64,000 nt of DNA from Micromonospora profundi (GTDB lineage Bacteria > Actinomycetota > Actinomycetes > Mycobacteriales > Micromonosporaceae). A program made the position numbers and the translations under genes. The notes under the pieces were generated by a model. The model did no database searches, was not told where the DNA came from, and saw only the letters and a list, made by a program, of their open reading frames with translations. The DNA lies in NCBI RefSeq assembly GCF_011927785.1, contig NZ_JAATJK010000001.1, forward strand, positions 2,108,001 to 2,172,000. The letters are read 5' to 3'. Each line of letters starts with the position of its first letter. Within the stretch, counting starts at the first letter, position 1. Shown here in pieces: positions 25,145-33,311 of this stretch.

Positions 25145-27973
25145 CTAGCCGGTCAGGATGAACCTCTCCCAGGAGCCGACCGACGCGCGGTTGGCGATCA
25201 ACGAGCCCGCTCCGGCGTTCTCGGCGGCCACGATCTGGTTGTTGACGGTGGCGCGAAGGCTGACAGTCCCGTCGGTGTTGGTGATGAGCTGGAACGTCTC
25301 CCACGCGCCGATCGTCGTGCGGTTGGCGACAAGTGGTTCGGTGCCCGCGTTCTCGGCGCAGACGTACAGGCCGCTCGCGCGGGACCGCAGGGCGATGGTG
25401 CCGTTGCCGGCGTCCACCCTGTCGAATTGCTCGGTCGACCCGACTGTGGCCTTGTTGGCGATCAGCGCGGTGGTGCCGACCGCCGACACGTACTGGTTGT
25501 TGACCTGCGCCCGCAGGCTGATCCCGGCGGTGCCGCCAGTGGTGCCCGTGGTGAAGGTGAACGCGTCGACGTCGAACAGGTAGCCGGACCCACCCTTGAA
25601 GACCAGGTACAACGTGGTCGTCGAGGCGGGCGGGTTGGTGATGGCGCCGGACACCTCGGTGAAGGTCTCCCAGTTGCCGGTCACCGGCACCGTGACGGTG
25701 CCCAGCAGTGTGCCGGTCGCCGATCCGGCACGGACCTCGATGGTGCCGCCGGCACCCGCCGACGACGCCCGCACGGTGAAGCGCGTCGCATTGGACAGGT
25801 TGTACGGCTGGTACGAGATCCAGTCGTTGTTCTCGATGAACCCGGCGGTGCGGCCACCCTCGGCGCTCGTGTGCTCGGTGACCTGGACACCCGACTGGGC
25901 GCCGAAGTGCTCACCCTGGCGGTGTTTCGGCTGCAGGGTCTTGATGCTGTGCGTGGTGAGCGCGCCGTTGTCGGTGTAGGCGGCGTCGAAGACGCCGTAG
26001 ATGTTTGCCGCCGCGTCGTGCTCACCGTCCGTGGGTACGGTGATCGTGCCGCTGCACCCGTTCTTCGAGGTGATCTGGTGGGCGTGGCTGTCGTGGCCCA
26101 GCGCGTAGGTGAGGCTCACCCGGGCGCAGTCGATCGTCCCGTCCTGCGGGTCGCTCACCGAGATCTGGTACGGCACCGTGTCACCGAAGCTGAACAGCTG
26201 CCCGTCGGCGGGCAGAGTCAGCGACACCGTCGGAGCGGTGTTGCCCACCGTGACGACAAGGCTCGCCGTGCCGGACAGACCGGTCGGGTCGGTGACCTTC
26301 AGTGTGGGGCTGTACGTGCCGTTAGTGGTGTACGTCTTCGTAGGGTTCGCCGCCGTCGACGTGGTGCCGTCGCCGAAGGTCCACAGGTAGCTCAGCGCCC
26401 CACCCTCGGGGTCGGAGCTACCCGCCGACGAGAAGTTGATTGTCAGAGGGCTCGGCCCGGAGGTCGGGTTCGCCGAGGCGACAGCGATCGGGTTGCGGTT
26501 GCCGCCGCCGATGTACTCGATCCGGAACAGCGCCTGGTTGTTCGAGCCGGTGCCGTAGTCCAGCACGTACAGGGCGCCGTCCGGGCCGAAGGCCATGTCC
26601 ATGACCTGCGTGCCGCTCCACGGGAAGTTGGAGATTTCGCCACGGGAGCCGTCGGAGTTGACGGCGATGGCCTTGATCCAGCGGCGGCCGTACTCGCCGG
26701 CGAAGAACTGCCCGTTCAGCGACGCGGGGAACTTGATGCTGGAGTTGAGCGACGCGTCGTACCGGTAGACCGGCCCGCCCATCGGGGACTCCGAGCCGCT
26801 GCCGAACTCCGACGGTGACCCGGAGTCTCCGGCGTACTTGATCCAGGCCGGCTTCGCCGCGGGCAGCGTGGTGAGGCCGGTGTTGCGGAACGAGTTGTTC
26901 GTCGGCCCGCCCGTGCAGTTGTACTTGGACTGCGACGGCCCGGACGGGAACGTGTATTCGTTGTATGTTTCCGTGCTCGTGTTGGTGCCCGTGCAGTACG
27001 GCCAGCCGTAGTTGCCGGGCGCCGTGATCCGGTTGAACTCGACCTGACCCTGGGGGCCCCGGCTGGAGTTCGTGGACCCGGCGTCCGGGCCGTAGTCGCC
27101 GAGGTAGACGACGCCGGTGGCCTTGTCGACGCTCATCCGGAACGGGTTGCGCAGGCCCATCGCGTAGATCTCGGGGCGGGTGTTGGCAGTCCCGGGCGCG
27201 AACAGGTTGCCCGACGGGATCGTGTACGTGCCGTCGGCCTGCGGTTTGATCCGCAGCAGCTTGCCCCGCAGGTCGTTGGTGTTGGCCGCCGTGCGCTGGG
27301 CGTCGAACTGCGGGTTGCGGTTGGTCCGCTCGTCAAGCGGCGCGTAGCCGGACGACTCGAACGGGTTGGTGTCGTCGCCGGTGGTCAGATACAGGTTGCC
27401 GGCGGCGTCGAAGTCCAGGTCACCACCGACGTGGCAGCACTGCCCACGGTCGTTGGCGACCTGGAGCACGATCCTCTCGCTGCCCATGTTGAGCGTGTCG
27501 TCGGTGTTGAGGGTGAACCGGGACAACCGCAGGTGCCCCTTCCACCTGTCCCAGTCCGACTGCGAGCCGGTGGTGGGGGCGTCCCCGGACGGCGTGCTCA
27601 ACGTGGGGGAGTAGTAGAGGTAGATCCACCGGTTGGTGGCGAAGTTGGGGTCGACGGCGACGCCCTGCAACCCCTCCTCGTCGTGGGTGTAGACCGACAG
27701 CGTCCCGGAGACCTTTGTGTTGCCTGCCACGTCGGTCACCCGCAGGACGCCGTTGCGGGCGGTGTGCAGCACCGAGCGGTTGGGCAGGACGGCCAGGGAC
27801 ATGGCCTCACCGAGCTCCGCCGAGCCGGTGGCGAGCTTGACCTGCTGGTAGTCGGAGGCGGGGATCACCACCGCCTGGGCGGGGGTTGGTGCGGCAACGG
27901 CCAGGAGCACGCCCGCGGCGGCGGTGAACGCCGCGACGAGGGCCCGGGGCCAGCGCCGGGGGTACGAGAGCAT
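25145..27973 (-). CDS. Secreted sorbosone-dehydrogenase-like propeller with PKD, CBM6-like and beta-trefoil domains
   Basis: 942 residues with a signal peptide ending near PTPAQA. Residues about 45-490 form a PQQ-type glucose/sorbosone dehydrogenase propeller (HDEEGLQGVAVDPNF, RGQCCHVGGDLDFD, AMGLRNPFRMS). Then come a PKD domain (about 495-580, YLWTFGDGTTS), an Ig-like segment, a CBM6-type carbohydrate-binding module (about 690-805, GFIENNDWISY) and a C-terminal fascin/ricin-like beta-trefoil (about 810-942). Start ATG 27973 follows AGGAAGGA. It pairs with the ThuA-like gene upstream, a frequent partnership in sugar oxidation. Cofactor and substrate are inferred. Confidence 0.88.
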   Translation of the reverse strand: MLSYPRRWPRALVAAFTAAAGVLLAVAAPTPAQAVVIPASDYQQVKLATGSAELGEAMSLAVLPNRSVLHTARNGVLRVTDVAGNTKVSGTLSVYTHDEEGLQGVAVDPNFATNRWIYLYYSPTLSTPSGDAPTTGSQSDWDRWKGHLRLSRFTLNTDDTLNMGSERIVLQVANDRGQCCHVGGDLDFDAAGNLYLTTGDDTNPFESSGYAPLDERTNRNPQFDAQRTAANTNDLRGKLLRIKPQADGTYTIPSGNLFAPGTANTRPEIYAMGLRNPFRMSVDKATGVVYLGDYGPDAGSTNSSRGPQGQVEFNRITAPGNYGWPYCTGTNTSTETYNEYTFPSGPSQSKYNCTGGPTNNSFRNTGLTTLPAAKPAWIKYAGDSGSPSEFGSGSESPMGGPVYRYDASLNSSIKFPASLNGQFFAGEYGRRWIKAIAVNSDGSRGEISNFPWSGTQVMDMAFGPDGALYVLDYGTGSNNQALFRIEYIGGGNRNPIAVASANPTSGPSPLTINFSSAGSSDPEGGALSYLWTFGDGTTSTAANPTKTYTTNGTYSPTLKVTDPTGLSGTASLVVTVGNTAPTVSLTLPADGQLFSFGDTVPYQISVSDPQDGTIDCARVSLTYALGHDSHAHQITSKNGCSGTITVPTDGEHDAAANIYGVFDAAYTDNGALTTHSIKTLQPKHRQGEHFGAQSGVQVTEHTSAEGGRTAGFIENNDWISYQPYNLSNATRFTVRASSAGAGGTIEVRAGSATGTLLGTVTVPVTGNWETFTEVSGAITNPPASTTTLYLVFKGGSGYLFDVDAFTFTTGTTGGTAGISLRAQVNNQYVSAVGTTALIANKATVGSTEQFDRVDAGNGTIALRSRASGLYVCAENAGTEPLVANRTTIGAWETFQLITNTDGTVSLRATVNNQIVAAENAGAGSLIANRASVGSWERFILTG

Positions 27974-28060
27974 GATCGTCCTTCCTCGACGACCAGGGCC
28001 GGGCGTGCGGGGGCGCACCACGGCCGGGTGGGGGTGGTGAGAGGCGAACCGGGGGTGGGG

Positions 28061-29245
28061 TCAGCCGGTGACGAGGTCGAACTTCTCCCACTGGCCGATC
28101 GAGGTCCGGTTGGCGATAAGCGCGGACGCGCCCGCGTTCTCGGCGGCGACGTACCTGTTGTTGACGGTGGCCCGCAGGCTCACAGTGCCGTCGGAGTTGC
28201 GCACGAGCTGGAACGTCTCCCACGCACCGGCGCTGGCCCGGTTGGCGATCAGCGCGGCGGCGCCGGCGTTCTCGGCGGCCACGAACTGCCCGTTGCTCTT
28301 GGCGCGCAGCGCGACGTTGCCGTTGCCCAGGTCGACCAGGTCGAACCGCTCGCTGGTGCCGATGGCGCTGCGGTTGGCGATCAGCGCGGTGGTGGAGTTC
28401 GGCGCGCTGACGTACTGGTTGTTGGCCCGTGCCCGCAGGCTCGATCCGCTGGGCGGAGGCGGCGGAGTGGTGGTGCGCGGCGAGCAGTCCGCCGTGACCG
28501 CGCCCGCGGCGACGCGCAGGCCGCCGAGCAGCATCTGGGTGAAGTTCGGGTCGCTGTAGGACGCCTCGGTGTGGCCGAGACCCGTGTACCAGGCCCGTCC
28601 GCCGCCGTACGCCTTGCACCAGGTGATCGGGTGGTCGCCGCTCATGTTGCCGCCGCTGTAGGACGACTCGTCGAGGCTGGCGAGGACCCGCACGCTCGAC
28701 CGGGGGTTGGTGCGGTAGTTGTACCACTCGTCGGAGCGGACCCAGGTGTCGCCGAGGTGGGCGGTCGACGGGTTCGTCCGGTCCTCGATCCGTACCGTCG
28801 CGGTCTGGATCGCCGGGTGGGAGTCGAAGTACGCCCCGACCAGCCCGCCGTACCAGGGCCAGCTGTATTCGGTGTCGGCGGCGGCGTGCACACCGACGTA
28901 TCCGCCGCCGGCGGCGATGTACGCCTCGAACGCCGACTGCTGGCTGGCGTTGAGGACGTCACCGGTCGTCGACAGGAAGACCACCGCCTGGTACTGGGCC
29001 AGGTTGGAGGTGGTGAACTGGCCGGCGTCCTCGGTGGAGGTCACTGTGAACCCGTTGCCCGCGCCGAGCTGCTGGATGGCCGCGATGCCGGTGGGGATGG
29101 ACGAGTGGCGGAACCCGGCGGTCTTGCTGAACACCAGGACCTTTGTCAGGGGTGCGGCCGAGGCCGGGGCCGGAAGGGCGACGAGGCTGGCCAGCATCAC
29201 GGCCAGGCCGGTGATGAGTGCCAACACACGGGGACGGGAACGCAT
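28061..29245 (-). CDS. Secreted ThuA-like domain protein with beta-trefoil module
   Basis: 394 residues: signal peptide (1-30, ending ASA), ThuA-like glutamine-amidotransferase fold (about 33-255; VLVFSKTAGFRHSSI, YVGVHAAADTEYSW and ITWCKAYGGGRAWY are hallmarks), a TTTPPPPPSG linker, then a beta-trefoil of three repeats (SLRARANNQYVS, VALRAKSNGQFVAAENAG, SLRATVNNRYVAAENAG). ThuA domains are linked to sugar utilisation, and the propeller protein downstream (87 bp) is a typical partner. ATG 29245 has GAGGAGC upstream. The trefoil is closely similar to that of its neighbour. Confidence 0.88.
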   Translation of the reverse strand: MRSRPRVLALITGLAVMLASLVALPAPASAAPLTKVLVFSKTAGFRHSSIPTGIAAIQQLGAGNGFTVTSTEDAGQFTTSNLAQYQAVVFLSTTGDVLNASQQSAFEAYIAAGGGYVGVHAAADTEYSWPWYGGLVGAYFDSHPAIQTATVRIEDRTNPSTAHLGDTWVRSDEWYNYRTNPRSSVRVLASLDESSYSGGNMSGDHPITWCKAYGGGRAWYTGLGHTEASYSDPNFTQMLLGGLRVAAGAVTADCSPRTTTPPPPPSGSSLRARANNQYVSAPNSTTALIANRSAIGTSERFDLVDLGNGNVALRAKSNGQFVAAENAGAAALIANRASAGAWETFQLVRNSDGTVSLRATVNNRYVAAENAGASALIANRTSIGQWEKFDLVTG

Positions 29246-29406
29246 GCTTGTGCTCCTCTGCTGAGCGGCGACCCCGGATGTGCCCGCGGGCACGCCAGGG
29301 CCAGGGTGGCGGTGGTGCGGAAGCCAAGCCGCCGATGCTCGGCCGAGGTGGTGTGGTGGTGCCCGAATGGCGCGCGTGGAGCCAGCCGACGGCTCCGAGC
29401 GACCAT

Positions 29407-29420
29407 TGTGAGCGTTCACA
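29407..29420. promoter_or_regulatory. LacI-type operator TGTGAGCGTTCACA
   Basis: Palindrome TGTGA-GCGT-TCACA, the consensus form for LacI-family carbohydrate regulators. It lies 162 bp upstream of the ThuA gene start. No LacI gene is in the window, so the regulator would act from elsewhere. Confidence 0.55.
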
Positions 29421-29527
29421 GTATATCGATTGTCGTCGCTGAGGCAGTAAACCTCTGATGTATGAGCGTCGTCAAGCGCTCGCCTGGCGGCGTCCACGGG
29501 TTGGAATCCGACAGCGAACGAGAAGCG

Positions 29528-30343
29528 TCAGGAATCGGCCTCCGGGCGGACGGCACGCCAGTCCAGGCGGTCCCGGTAGAGGTGCCGTACGACGGTCCAC
29601 CCGACAGCGAACGGTATGGCCCCCATCGCGACGCCGCCCAGGACGTCGGCGCCCCGCACGTCGAAGACGCCGCCCACGTCCCCGAACAGTTGGGCGACGG
29701 TCTGGAAGGCGACGTGGAAGCCGATGCCCGCCCAGATGTCGCCGGTCGCGGCGCGGAAGCCACCCAGCAGCAGCGCGAAGACGAAGAAGAGCAGCAGCCG
29801 GTCGGGCGACCGGGCGGCTCCGACGAGGAACCCGAACGCGGTGAACAGCGCGGCCTGCCCGACAGCCGCCTGCCAGGCCGGCAACCGGGTGGCGAGGGAG
29901 TGTTGCAGGTAGCCACGGAAGACCAGTTCCTCCGGCAGCGCCTCGTACAGGAAGACGAGCACGACAAGCAGGGCCGCCACGCGCACGGCGTCGCCCAGTG
30001 ACGTCCGTAGGCTGATCTCGACCCAGCCGAGGCCGAGGCAGAGCGCGAGCCCGACGGCGGCCGGGACGAGCCAGCAGGCCATACCGAGCAGCAGGCGTCG
30101 CCAGCCGGCCCGCAGCGAGGGCAGCCCGAGCCCGGCCCACGGACGCCGGTCCAGCAGACGCCGGGCGGCCACCACAAGGGGTACGACGAGCGCCGTCGTG
30201 AGGACGGCCCGGACGACGTGGGTCGTGCGGCTGTAGTCACGGCCGAGCAGGGCGTCGTGATGGAGGAACAGCCACACCAGCACCGCGCCGGTGAACACGA
30301 CGAGGACCCGCCAGTGCAGGGCGAGGCGAGGTCGGCCGCTCAC
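29528..30343 (-). CDS. CPBP family intramembrane metalloprotease
   Basis: 271 residues with about seven hydrophobic helices. The catalytic EExxxR motif is PEELVFRG (Glu138, Glu139, Arg143), and FHVAFQT supplies the later His pair (about residue 220). Members cleave membrane proteins or modify peptides; the substrate here is unknown. GTG 30343 is chosen because TACGCT lies 7 nt upstream on the minus strand (leaderless start); an ATG at 30370 is in frame but would precede that box. It has no coupled neighbour. Confidence 0.88.
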   Translation of the reverse strand: MSGRPRLALHWRVLVVFTGAVLVWLFLHHDALLGRDYSRTTHVVRAVLTTALVVPLVVAARRLLDRRPWAGLGLPSLRAGWRRLLLGMACWLVPAAVGLALCLGLGWVEISLRTSLGDAVRVAALLVVLVFLYEALPEELVFRGYLQHSLATRLPAWQAAVGQAALFTAFGFLVGAARSPDRLLLFFVFALLLGGFRAATGDIWAGIGFHVAFQTVAQLFGDVGGVFDVRGADVLGGVAMGAIPFAVGWTVVRHLYRDRLDWRAVRPEADS

Positions 30344-30350
30344 CCCGCGC

Positions 30351-30356
30351 AGCGTA
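30351..30356 (-). promoter_or_regulatory. TACGCT -10 box for the CPBP gene
   Basis: On the minus strand TACGCT is 7 nt before GTG 30343, indicating a leaderless transcript and deciding the start. Confidence 0.5.
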
Positions 30357-30380
30357 GCCACCGGGGTCAACGACAGAGGG

Positions 30381-31124
30381 TCAGTGACCCAGGACGAGGT
30401 ACGCGAGGCCGACGACGCCGCGGTAGTCGCCGACGTACTGGCGTAGCCGGTCGTCGAGTTCGGCGCGGACCTGCGCCGCGCGGGGATCCTGCGGGTACGT
30501 CAGCAGCCACTCCTGCCGGCCCGCGAGCCAGGTGGACTCGAAGTCGTCCCACTCCCGCTGATCGGCGGTGCTCACGTGCAGCATCCGCCAGCCCCGCCCC
30601 CGGGCGGTCTCGACGAGGCCCGCGAGGTCCGTGATGTCCGCGCCGAAGATCTGCTCGGCCGCCGCCGTGGGGTCGCGTTGCCAGTAGGCGGTGCCGAACA
30701 GCAGCCGACCGCCCGGCCGGACCACCTTGGCCAACGCGTCGAGGGCAGCGCCGGTGCCGCCGAAGGCGTGCGCCGAGCCGATGCACAGGACCCGGTCGGC
30801 CGGCTCGTGCCAGGCGGCCGCTTCCCCCATCACGAAGGCGACGTGCCGGTTCAGCGACCGACCGGCGGCGAGTGCGCGCCCCCGGGCGAGGGCGGCCTCG
30901 TCGGTGTCGACGCCGACCCCCCTCGTCGCGACCGGGCCGGCCACACCACCGGCGGCGACGGCCCTGAGCAGCAGCTCACCCCAACCACACCCGAGATCGA
31001 GTACGCGCGCACCGGGCCGGACGTCGAGTCGTCGCAGCAGCAGGGCCGCGTGCTCCTCCGACAGCGGCGTGTTCCAGCGCATCCGCGCGTAGCGGCTGGT
31101 GGCGAGGTGGTCGGTGGATCGCAT
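30381..31124 (-). CDS. SAM-dependent methyltransferase, class I
   Basis: 247 residues. Motif I is VLDLGCGWGELLLRA (about 41-55), motif II acidic residue in GVGVDTDEAAL, and post-motif ARKVV-like region KVVRPGGRLLFGTAYW. It resembles SAM-dependent enzymes annotated as small-molecule methyltransferases; the substrate cannot be read from sequence. It starts 4 bp downstream of the SRPBCC gene's stop, so it probably belongs to the ArsR-SRPBCC operon and shares its regulation. Confidence 0.85.
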   Translation of the reverse strand: MRSTDHLATSRYARMRWNTPLSEEHAALLLRRLDVRPGARVLDLGCGWGELLLRAVAAGGVAGPVATRGVGVDTDEAALARGRALAAGRSLNRHVAFVMGEAAAWHEPADRVLCIGSAHAFGGTGAALDALAKVVRPGGRLLFGTAYWQRDPTAAAEQIFGADITDLAGLVETARGRGWRMLHVSTADQREWDDFESTWLAGRQEWLLTYPQDPRAAQVRAELDDRLRQYVGDYRGVVGLAYLVLGH

Positions 31125-31128
31125 CGGA

Positions 31129-31683
31129 TCAGGGTGTCAAGCCCTGATCAGCGGCGCGCACCGGGTCCGGTGTGGCGGGTGTGGCCGGGGCGGCGGCCAG
31201 CGCCTGGTAGTAGGACCGCATGGCCGGGTGGTAGTCGTCGAAGGCCGGCCGGGGCGAGCCGTCCCGGGAGGCGACGAGCATGTCGAGGTAGTACTCCCAT
31301 CCCGCACCCGTCTCGGCGACGCCGTCGAGGGTGGTGAGGTGCTGGGTGAACCGCAGCTGGGTGGTGCCGTCGGTCTCGGCCAACGCCATGTCCAGCAGCC
31401 AGGCGCCGTAGCTGTCGACCATCGACACGGCGAGGTGTCGCTGTGGTTCGCACTCCTCGATGCGGACCTCGCACCAGGGCTGCTCCTCCTCGTACGCCAT
31501 CTGGACCCGGATGGTCCGGCCCGGCGCGGCGTCGCCCTCCCAGGGGCCGAACCAGCGGGCGGTGCGTTGCGGCTCGGTCAGGCTGGCCCACACGTCCGCC
31601 ACCGGTGCGCGGAACGTGCGGGTGAGGACGAGATCATGGCCGGTGGCGGTGCGGAACAGGCGTCCGCCTGGTGTGCGGGTCAT
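31129..31683 (-). CDS. SRPBCC (START/AHSA1-like) domain protein
   Basis: 184 residues of the AHSA1/SRPBCC ligand-binding fold: LTRTFRAPVADVWASLTEPQRTARWFGPW is the standard N-terminal element, and AGWEYYLDMLVAS the C-terminal helix. ATG 31683 overlaps the ArsR stop by four bases. ArsR-SRPBCC pairs are very common in actinobacteria, usually with the ArsR repressing both genes; the ligand is unknown. Confidence 0.9.
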   Translation of the reverse strand: MTRTPGGRLFRTATGHDLVLTRTFRAPVADVWASLTEPQRTARWFGPWEGDAAPGRTIRVQMAYEEEQPWCEVRIEECEPQRHLAVSMVDSYGAWLLDMALAETDGTTQLRFTQHLTTLDGVAETGAGWEYYLDMLVASRDGSPRPAFDDYHPAMRSYYQALAAAPATPATPDPVRAADQGLTP

Positions 31684-32060
31684 GCCGTGTGCTCCCTTCG
31701 GTGCTCCGCCGGGCCGCGGGCGCGGCTCTCTCGGCGGGTGCGATAGACCTCGGTCTCCAGCGCGTCGAGGTGCCGCTCCCACGGCGCGGGCGTGGCGAGA
31801 TCGGCGAGCCAGTCGAGCAGTTCGGCGAGCGGGCCGGTGTCGAGCCGGTAGATCCTCCTGCGGCCGACAAGGTCGTCGCGGACCAGTCCGCACTCGCGCA
31901 GCACGCGCAGGTGGCGGCTGATAGCGGGTCGGCTGATGGCGAACTGCGTGGCGATCTCGCCCGCGGGCAGCGGCGCGTCGCGCAGCAGGGTCAGGATGCG
32001 TCGCCGCACCGGGTCCGCGATCGCGGCGGCCACCTCGTCCACCCGGAAAGTGTAACCCAT
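31680..32060 (-). CDS. ArsR family repressor
   Basis: 126 residues. Winged helix with DPVRRRILTLLRDAPLPAGEI and FAISRPAISRHLRVLRECGLV as helix-turn-helix, then VGRRRIYRLD as wing. No metal-binding ELCVCDL motif, so it is the non-metal ArsR type that accompanies SRPBCC genes. The start codon sits inside a perfect 6-4-6 dyad, implying autorepression. First gene of a three-gene operon. Confidence 0.92.
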   Translation of the reverse strand: MGYTFRVDEVAAAIADPVRRRILTLLRDAPLPAGEIATQFAISRPAISRHLRVLRECGLVRDDLVGRRRIYRLDTGPLAELLDWLADLATPAPWERHLDALETEVYRTRRESRARGPAEHRREHTA

Positions 32061-32067
32061 CGGTTAC
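32052..32067. promoter_or_regulatory. ArsR operator-like dyad GTAACC-N4-GGTTAC
   Basis: Perfect 6-4-6 dyad covering the arsR start codon (the ATG is bases 32058-32060). Binding here would block both transcription and translation start. Confidence 0.55.
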
Positions 32068-32154
32068 GCATAATTTCTGTGGAGATTTCCAACACTCCCA
32101 GTCGCTCCCGTCGATGGTGGCGACATGATCACCTGACCTGGCACTCTTGAACGT

Positions 32155-33258
32155 ATGCCAGCAGCCCTGCTCCGATTCCGCATGTCCGACTGGACTGTCG
32201 CCGTGCCTGTGCTCGCGGTGCTCATGCTGGTCGTGACCTGGGGACGAGAACTTTCCGGCCCCATCGTGGTGGTGGTGGCGGCGCTGCTGGGCGGTGCGGT
32301 GCTCGCGGCCGTGCACCACGCCGAGGTGGTCGCGCACCGGGTGGGAGAGCCGTACGGGTCACTGGTGCTCGCCGTCGCGGTCACCGTCATCGAGGTCGCA
32401 CTGATCGTCACGTTGATGATCAGCGGGCCGGAGAAGACGCAGTCGCTCGCCCGGGACACCGTCTTCGCCGCCGTCATGATCACCTGTAACGGCATACTCG
32501 GCCTGTCGCTGCTGCTCGGAGCACTCCGCCGACGGGTGGCCGTGTTCAACCCGGAGGGCACCGGCGGGGCGCTGGCCACCGTGATCACCCTGGCCACCCT
32601 GAGCCTTGTCATCCCGACCTTCACCACGGCCCGGCCGGGCCCGGAGTTCAGCCCGGCCCAGCTCGCCTTCGCCGCCGTCGCCTCACTGGCCCTGTACGGG
32701 CTGTTCGTGCTCGTGCAGACCGGCCGGCACCGCGACTACTTCCTGCCGGTCGACAGCCGGGGCAAGGTCATCGAGACGGAGGAGCACGCCAAGCCGCCCA
32801 CGAACCGCGCGGCGCTGGTCAGCCTCGGCCTGCTGCTTGTGGCACTGGTAGCGGTGGTCGGCGACGCCAAGACCGTCTCACCGACCATCGAGGCCGCCGT
32901 GGCGGGGGCGAACCTGCCGCACGCGTTCGTCGGCGTGATCATCGCGCTGCTGGTGCTGCTGCCGGAGACACTGGCCGCCGGCCGCGCCGCCCGCCGCGAC
33001 CGCGTCCAGATCAGCCTCAACCTGGCGCTCGGCTCCGCGATGGCAAGCATCGGCCTGACCATCCCGGCCATCGCGATCGCCTCGATCTGGCTGGACGGGC
33101 CGCTGCTGCTCGGCCTCGGCGGCACCCAACTCGTCCTGCTCGCGCTCACCGCTGTGACAGCGGTCCTGACAGTGGTCCCGGGCCGGGCCAACGTGTTGCA
33201 GGGTGGCGTGCACCTGGTGCTGCTGGCCGCCTTCGTCTTCCTTGCCGCCAGCCCCTGA
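32155..33258 (+). CDS. Calcium/proton antiporter, ChaA/CAX type
   Basis: 367 residues with about eleven membrane helices. The two alpha repeats are GEPYGSLVLAVAVTVIEVAL (about 60-80) and a later ALLVLLPETLAAGRAARRD (about 262-280), each with the acidic residue that binds the cation in the CaCA superfamily. A charged cytoplasmic loop (about 200-220) separates the halves. It expels Ca2+ (or Na+/K+) in exchange for protons. It is a single-gene unit ending at a hairpin shared with the converging sigma factor gene. Confidence 0.88.
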   Translation: MPAALLRFRMSDWTVAVPVLAVLMLVVTWGRELSGPIVVVVAALLGGAVLAAVHHAEVVAHRVGEPYGSLVLAVAVTVIEVALIVTLMISGPEKTQSLARDTVFAAVMITCNGILGLSLLLGALRRRVAVFNPEGTGGALATVITLATLSLVIPTFTTARPGPEFSPAQLAFAAVASLALYGLFVLVQTGRHRDYFLPVDSRGKVIETEEHAKPPTNRAALVSLGLLLVALVAVVGDAKTVSPTIEAAVAGANLPHAFVGVIIALLVLLPETLAAGRAARRDRVQISLNLALGSAMASIGLTIPAIAIASIWLDGPLLLGLGGTQLVLLALTAVTAVLTVVPGRANVLQGGVHLVLLAAFVFLAASP

Positions 33259-33271
33259 TCCCGCCTCGTTC

Positions 33272-33311
33272 ACGGAGGGGTTCCCGGTTGCTCAGCCAGG
33301 AACCCCTCCGT
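33272..33311. terminator. Bidirectional terminator hairpin
   Basis: 13-bp perfect outer stem (33272-33284 with 33299-33311) between the antiporter gene and the converging sigma-factor gene, overlapping the last codons of the latter. Confidence 0.8.

Noticed and set aside
27431..29458. 675-codon frame antisense to the propeller and ThuA genes
   Set aside because: Val/Gly/Arg-rich composition typical of the complement of GC3-biased genes.
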